This document shows positions 60,480-64,000 of a stretch of 64,000 nucleotides of DNA, in pieces. How positions within the stretch are numbered: the stretch's first letter is position 1; the number at the start of each line of letters is the position of its first letter. Position numbers and translations under genes: made by a program. The notes under the pieces are model-generated. The model saw nothing but the letters and a program-made list of their open reading frames with translations. It made no database searches and was not told the DNA's origin. Origin of the DNA: Pseudisothecium myosuroides (taxonomy: Eukaryota > Streptophyta > Bryopsida > Hypnales > Lembophyllaceae); assembly GCA_951799445.1 (NCBI GenBank), contig OX637292.1, positions 16,371,296 through 16,435,295 on the forward strand. Reading direction: 5' to 3'.

Positions 60480-60950
60480 ATGGAAAATCTCAAACTCAAA
60501 TCTTCACTCGGTCTTCAAATCTTCAAACTCGAATCTTCACTTGGTCTTCAAAGTCTTCAAACTCGAATCTTCACCCGATCTTCAACCATCCTATCCTGTG
60601 GTGGCTCTATAGGGCCAAAGGTAAGGGTGTGTAATAAAAAACAAGGCCTCGGACGGGTAAAACGAGACAGCCAAACCACGAGCTGACCGTCCGAAAGATT
60701 GGCTCCTAAACTTCAAACCCACGGTGACCAGGAAGCACCTTTCACCAGTAGGAACAACATAGAAGATCGACCATGTGGGTGATCAATCCCACTTCGTCGC
60801 CACAAACATAAAACGGGGCTATTACTGAATATCCACGTAGCCCGCAACAATGTTTACAGTGCAAATAAAAAATGAAAACAACAAGCCTCCAAAACCGGCT
60901 AGGAATAACAATAAAACACAACGAGCCTCCAAAACCGGCTAGGAATAACA
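60480..60950. repeat. Short tandem repeats
   Basis: At 60488-60590 about three units of ~33 bp around CAAACTCGAATCTTCACTTG occur. At 60881-60950 two 40-bp units carry GCCTCCAAAACCGGCTAGGA. No gene is recognised around them. Confidence 0.7.
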
Positions 60951-61099
60951 AGCCACAAGCCACAACACAAGAATCTTCAATCTTCTTGTCTTCAAGTCTT
61001 GGTTTCTTCAAATCTCTTCAAATCCCTTCAAAACTCCTCAAACCCCAATTCTTTCTTCTAGACCAAACTTTGGTGTGATGCCACGGCTACTCTACAAAC

Positions 61100-61620
61100 T
61101 CAAATGAGATGTGTAATAACTTTTTGAAAAGCTTACACAAATTTCTACATTTCCTCTAAGACTCAACTTAAACTAACACTCTCTTCATATTTTATGACCA
61201 CTCAAAGTTTCGGCCTCAAAATTTAAGGGCAACAAACCCTCTTTTACTTCCACACTCATAAATCACTCATACATGTTTCAAATACAACGAATGATAACTT
61301 TATGGAAAGCTAACAAAAATCTCCATATTCTCTCCAAATTTCAACTCAAACTAATATCTTGTCCATCTGTTATGGTCACTCGAAGTTTCGGTCTTAAGAA
61401 TTGAAGGCAGCAGACCCTCCTTTACTTCCACACTCATAAATCACTCGTACATGCTTCAAATACAACGAATGATAGCTTTATGAAAATCTCATAAAATTTC
61501 TTACATCCTCTCCAAATTTCATTGCATACTGAAGATCTGTCCGTCTTTTATGGTTGGTCGAAGTCTCTGCCCCTTCAATTGGGAGGCAGTAGACCTTCCT
61601 CCATTCAAACTAGCACAAAT
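61100..61620. repeat. ~177-bp tandem repeat, about three units
   Basis: Landmarks AGTTTCGGCCTC (61205), AGTTTCGGTCTT (61382) and AGTCTCTGCCCC (61560) are 177 bp apart. Each is followed by a CAGACC/CAACAAACC block and preceded by TTTATGGTCACTC-type sequence. The third unit is worn. Confidence 0.7.
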
Positions 61621-62095
61621 CTCAACTCACAACTTCAATTCAAGCAAGAGAGGACTTTTTGGAAAGACAACAACACGATATCAAAACCCACCAATTTTCA
61701 TTTCAAAACTCGTCAAACTCCATACACAATAGGCCTCCAAACATTCGGATCTTGGCAACTACAACGAGAGAGAAGATGAATAGTGTTCACCTTTTTCCCC
61801 CACCTTATCAACAACTCCATACCTTCTAAGCAAGTGGCAATCAGCCCTTAATTTGCTCCTAAGGCTAACTTTTAACCATTGACCCTCCTATTTGGCCCCA
61901 CAACTATATCTTTATGTTTAACTTAGAAGAAAAATCACTTCAAAGTTCACCTAGAAGATAAGTATTTTCATCATTTCCTTCTACAACTATAACCATACAA
62001 AATCCTTTCTATAAAATACTCTAAATATGGATATAAGCACTAACATCAAACCAATGCCTATTAGAGGTAAAAAAACTAGAATTTCAAGACAAACT

Positions 62096-62554
62096 TCACT
62101 CCATCCGCAAGAACTTGAGAATGCGTTTGATAGTCCCAACGGCATATTCAGCACGATCCGCCTTCGTTAAGGGATTGACCGGCCCCTCTAACCATCGTTG
62201 GTGGCCACGACTCCCCTTAATCGGCCTGACTATACAAAAGTATTGGTCGTTGTTTAGACCCTCAAAACTCCCTTCAAATGTCACTTCACAGCTACCGGGT
62301 TCAACACATCCAACTTGTAACAAGATTACCAACGCACGAGCATCCTCTTGAAGCTTCCCGTGCCACCGCTACTCAATACGAGGCTGCTTTGACGGTCGAG
62401 AAGGCCCAGCTTCATCTCGTAGATGCACAAATGGCGATGGCAATTTCCGTGACAGAAGCGGCTCATCCGGCAGTTGCAACAATGAAAGTTCAAATTCAGC
62501 CTCCGGTTGAGGCTCTTCATCTTGAGACTCAGAAAAAACCCTCCAGTTTGACAT
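62096..62554 (-). pseudogene. Small unrecognised gene remnant, one internal stop
   Basis: From an ATG at 62554 the frame reads MSNWRVFSESQDEEPQPEAE, then LSRKLPSPFVHLRDEAGPSR, then PRIE, a TAG at 62369, and without a frame change RWHGKLQEDARALVILLQVG ... NNDQYFCIVRPIKGSRGHQR ... KADRAEYAVGTIKRILKFL to a TGA at 62096. Total 152 codons before the stop, including the internal TAG. The composition and length on both sides of the TAG look coding. I do not recognise the family; it could be a transposon-related or host fragment. Confidence 0.45.
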
Positions 62555-63065
62555 TTTAAATTTAAAGTAGGAAACAAAAACCACTACTGGAATTCAATGA
62601 AGCTTTAAGACAAAATCGTCCTCTTATATAGAGGTCATACACCTCTTAGAACAGTGTCACCTTGAAGCTACTCAATAAAATATATTATAATATATTTTTA
62701 CACTGTGTACAAATCTACAACAGGACAACGCTCTTCATATGTAGAGCACCAGACACCCTTGCACAGTCACTAATTTTTGTCCGGATCTTATTTTCCTCAA
62801 AATCACTTTTGATTTCAGAATTGTAAAGCACACTTGCAAGCGGTCATTGAGTAAAAATTCCAACTTAAAAAGATGTGTTTAGGAGTTACCAAATGGTGAT
62901 TATACAACAATGGCCCTCAGAATACGTTGGAATGGCTCTCGTATGCCATTCTGCCAACATTCTAAAGGGGTTAAGGTAACTCCACCTAAAAATGGACCAC
63001 TCCTCAAAATTGACCCTTATTTTTGAAGGAAAAATGAATTGGGAGAATACCTCAAATGGTACACA
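62555..63065. other. Intergenic DNA, nothing recognised
   Basis: AT-rich, with no supported feature. Confidence 0.4.
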
Positions 63066-63991
63066 TTAACCCCTAAAGGCCCAAGGCATTTTCTGGCTCC
63101 GAAACCACTGAAAATTGCCATTTCTGCTGCGATCACTTCCTAAACCAAAAAAAACTTTTTTTTAGAATCTAACCATAGGATCTTGTACTTCACTTGCCTC
63201 AAATCATGTGGTAAAAATTTCATGAAGTTTGACCGTACGGATTGGAAGATATTAGCATTTGAAGTTGGAAAAAGAATTTTTTTGAACTCTGGATTGCAAT
63301 TTCAGATGACTTTGACGGCCATTTGTGGATTTTTTTTGCACTACACACCATAAAGTTAAAATTTTTTATGTTGAAAATTTGAGTTGAGAGTCGGGGGAAA
63401 ATTTTTCAGAATGTCAAAACTTGATTTTCACATATTAAAAAATTGTTAAGTAGAAGTAGGTCCAAAATTGAACAAAACACTAAATCTTCAATAGCTCTTA
63501 GATGGAATTAAAAAACTGTAATCCCAACGGTGGGATTGTTCTTGCAAACAAACTTAACCTTTTCAAAAAAAAATTTAATTTTTTTGAAAATTGCATTCAA
63601 AAATGAATTTTATAAGTTGTTTTTTGAAGAAGACGCTTAGATTGCCCGAAAAACAAGATTGTCCATAACTTTCTCATTCTGAGTCCAATTAGAATGAATC
63701 AAAGCTTCAAATATAGACAAAAACATGATCTTTGAGAAAAAAGATCAAAAAAAAAAAATTCAATTTTTTGAAGTTTTTTTTTTTCTGCCTGACGAACTGC
63801 TTTTTTGACTTTGGGCGGCATAACTTTTTTTCCCGGGCACCGATTGAAAAAAAAATTATATTTTTGGAAAGCTAATGTGATTTTCTATCTTCAAAAAAAG
63901 TTTCAAAAAATCAGGTCGAAATTTCAGGTTGCACGAGCCTGCCCAAAATCCCAAGTGTCCCCCGAGGGGACTTTGGGCCTTTAGGGGTTAA
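63066..63991 (+). mobile_element. TTAA-CCCCTAAAGG family element, full length (copy I)
   Basis: Bounded by TTAACCCCTAAAGGCCC and GGGCCTTTAGGGGTTAA, a perfect 17-bp inverted repeat. It is the closest relative of copy D (31511-32439) and has no coding capacity. Confidence 0.85.
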
Positions 63992-64000
63992 AGGACAAAT

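Noticed and set aside
1..64000. tRNA or rRNA genes
   Set aside because: I saw no cloverleaf-type sequence with A and B boxes and no rRNA-like stretch, but reading by eye cannot exclude a single tRNA.

Overview
The window is nuclear DNA of a land plant. Two host genes with short GT-AG introns stand in AT-rich DNA filled with transposon remnants. The pectate lyase and the BTB gene are plant families. Nothing fixes the species; gene style and repeat content would suit a fern, lycophyte or bryophyte, but that is an inference.

Layout. At 0-6 kb lie small terminal-inverted-repeat elements, including a family that begins TTAACCCCTAAAGG. At 6.2-8.7 kb (minus) is an intact four-exon BTB/POZ gene of the Arabidopsis At1g21780 type, followed upstream by a ~290-bp tandem array (8.9-10.6 kb) and a short GC-rich segment. 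From ~11.99 to ~27.21 kb lies one large element described below. At 33.75-37.03 kb (minus) is an intact five-exon secreted pectate lyase gene. The remainder (27-33 kb and 38-64 kb) is AT-rich repeat DNA: miniature elements, foldback (hairpin) elements, poly(A)-tailed retroposon ends, a small gene remnant at 62.1-62.6 kb and tandem repeats near 60-61.6 kb.

The most unusual object is the ~15.2-kb element. Its two ends carry a matching inverted sequence of about 22 bp, and a lone third copy of the same right end lies at 57.8-58.0 kb. The left half holds a minus-strand gene for a DUF7869-type transposase-like protein. The right half holds plus-strand genes for a ParB-like protein with a methyltransferase-like motif and for two FCP1-type phosphatase-like proteins. 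A promoter-like zone lies between the halves. The whole element is studded with copies of a 19-bp palindrome (TATCGGCTGGCAGCCGATA and variants), in introns, spacers and even in-frame in exons. They culminate in an array of about 26 units on an exact 30-bp register. A ParB-like protein on the same DNA as dozens of palindromes resembles ParB/parS plasmid systems; that link is my inference.

The copy is decayed. The large genes carry six in-frame stops, all TAG or TAA and all readable as former CAG/CAA codons, plus a few one-base frameshifts. The two host genes read through without a break, so the decay is probably real and not sequencing error.
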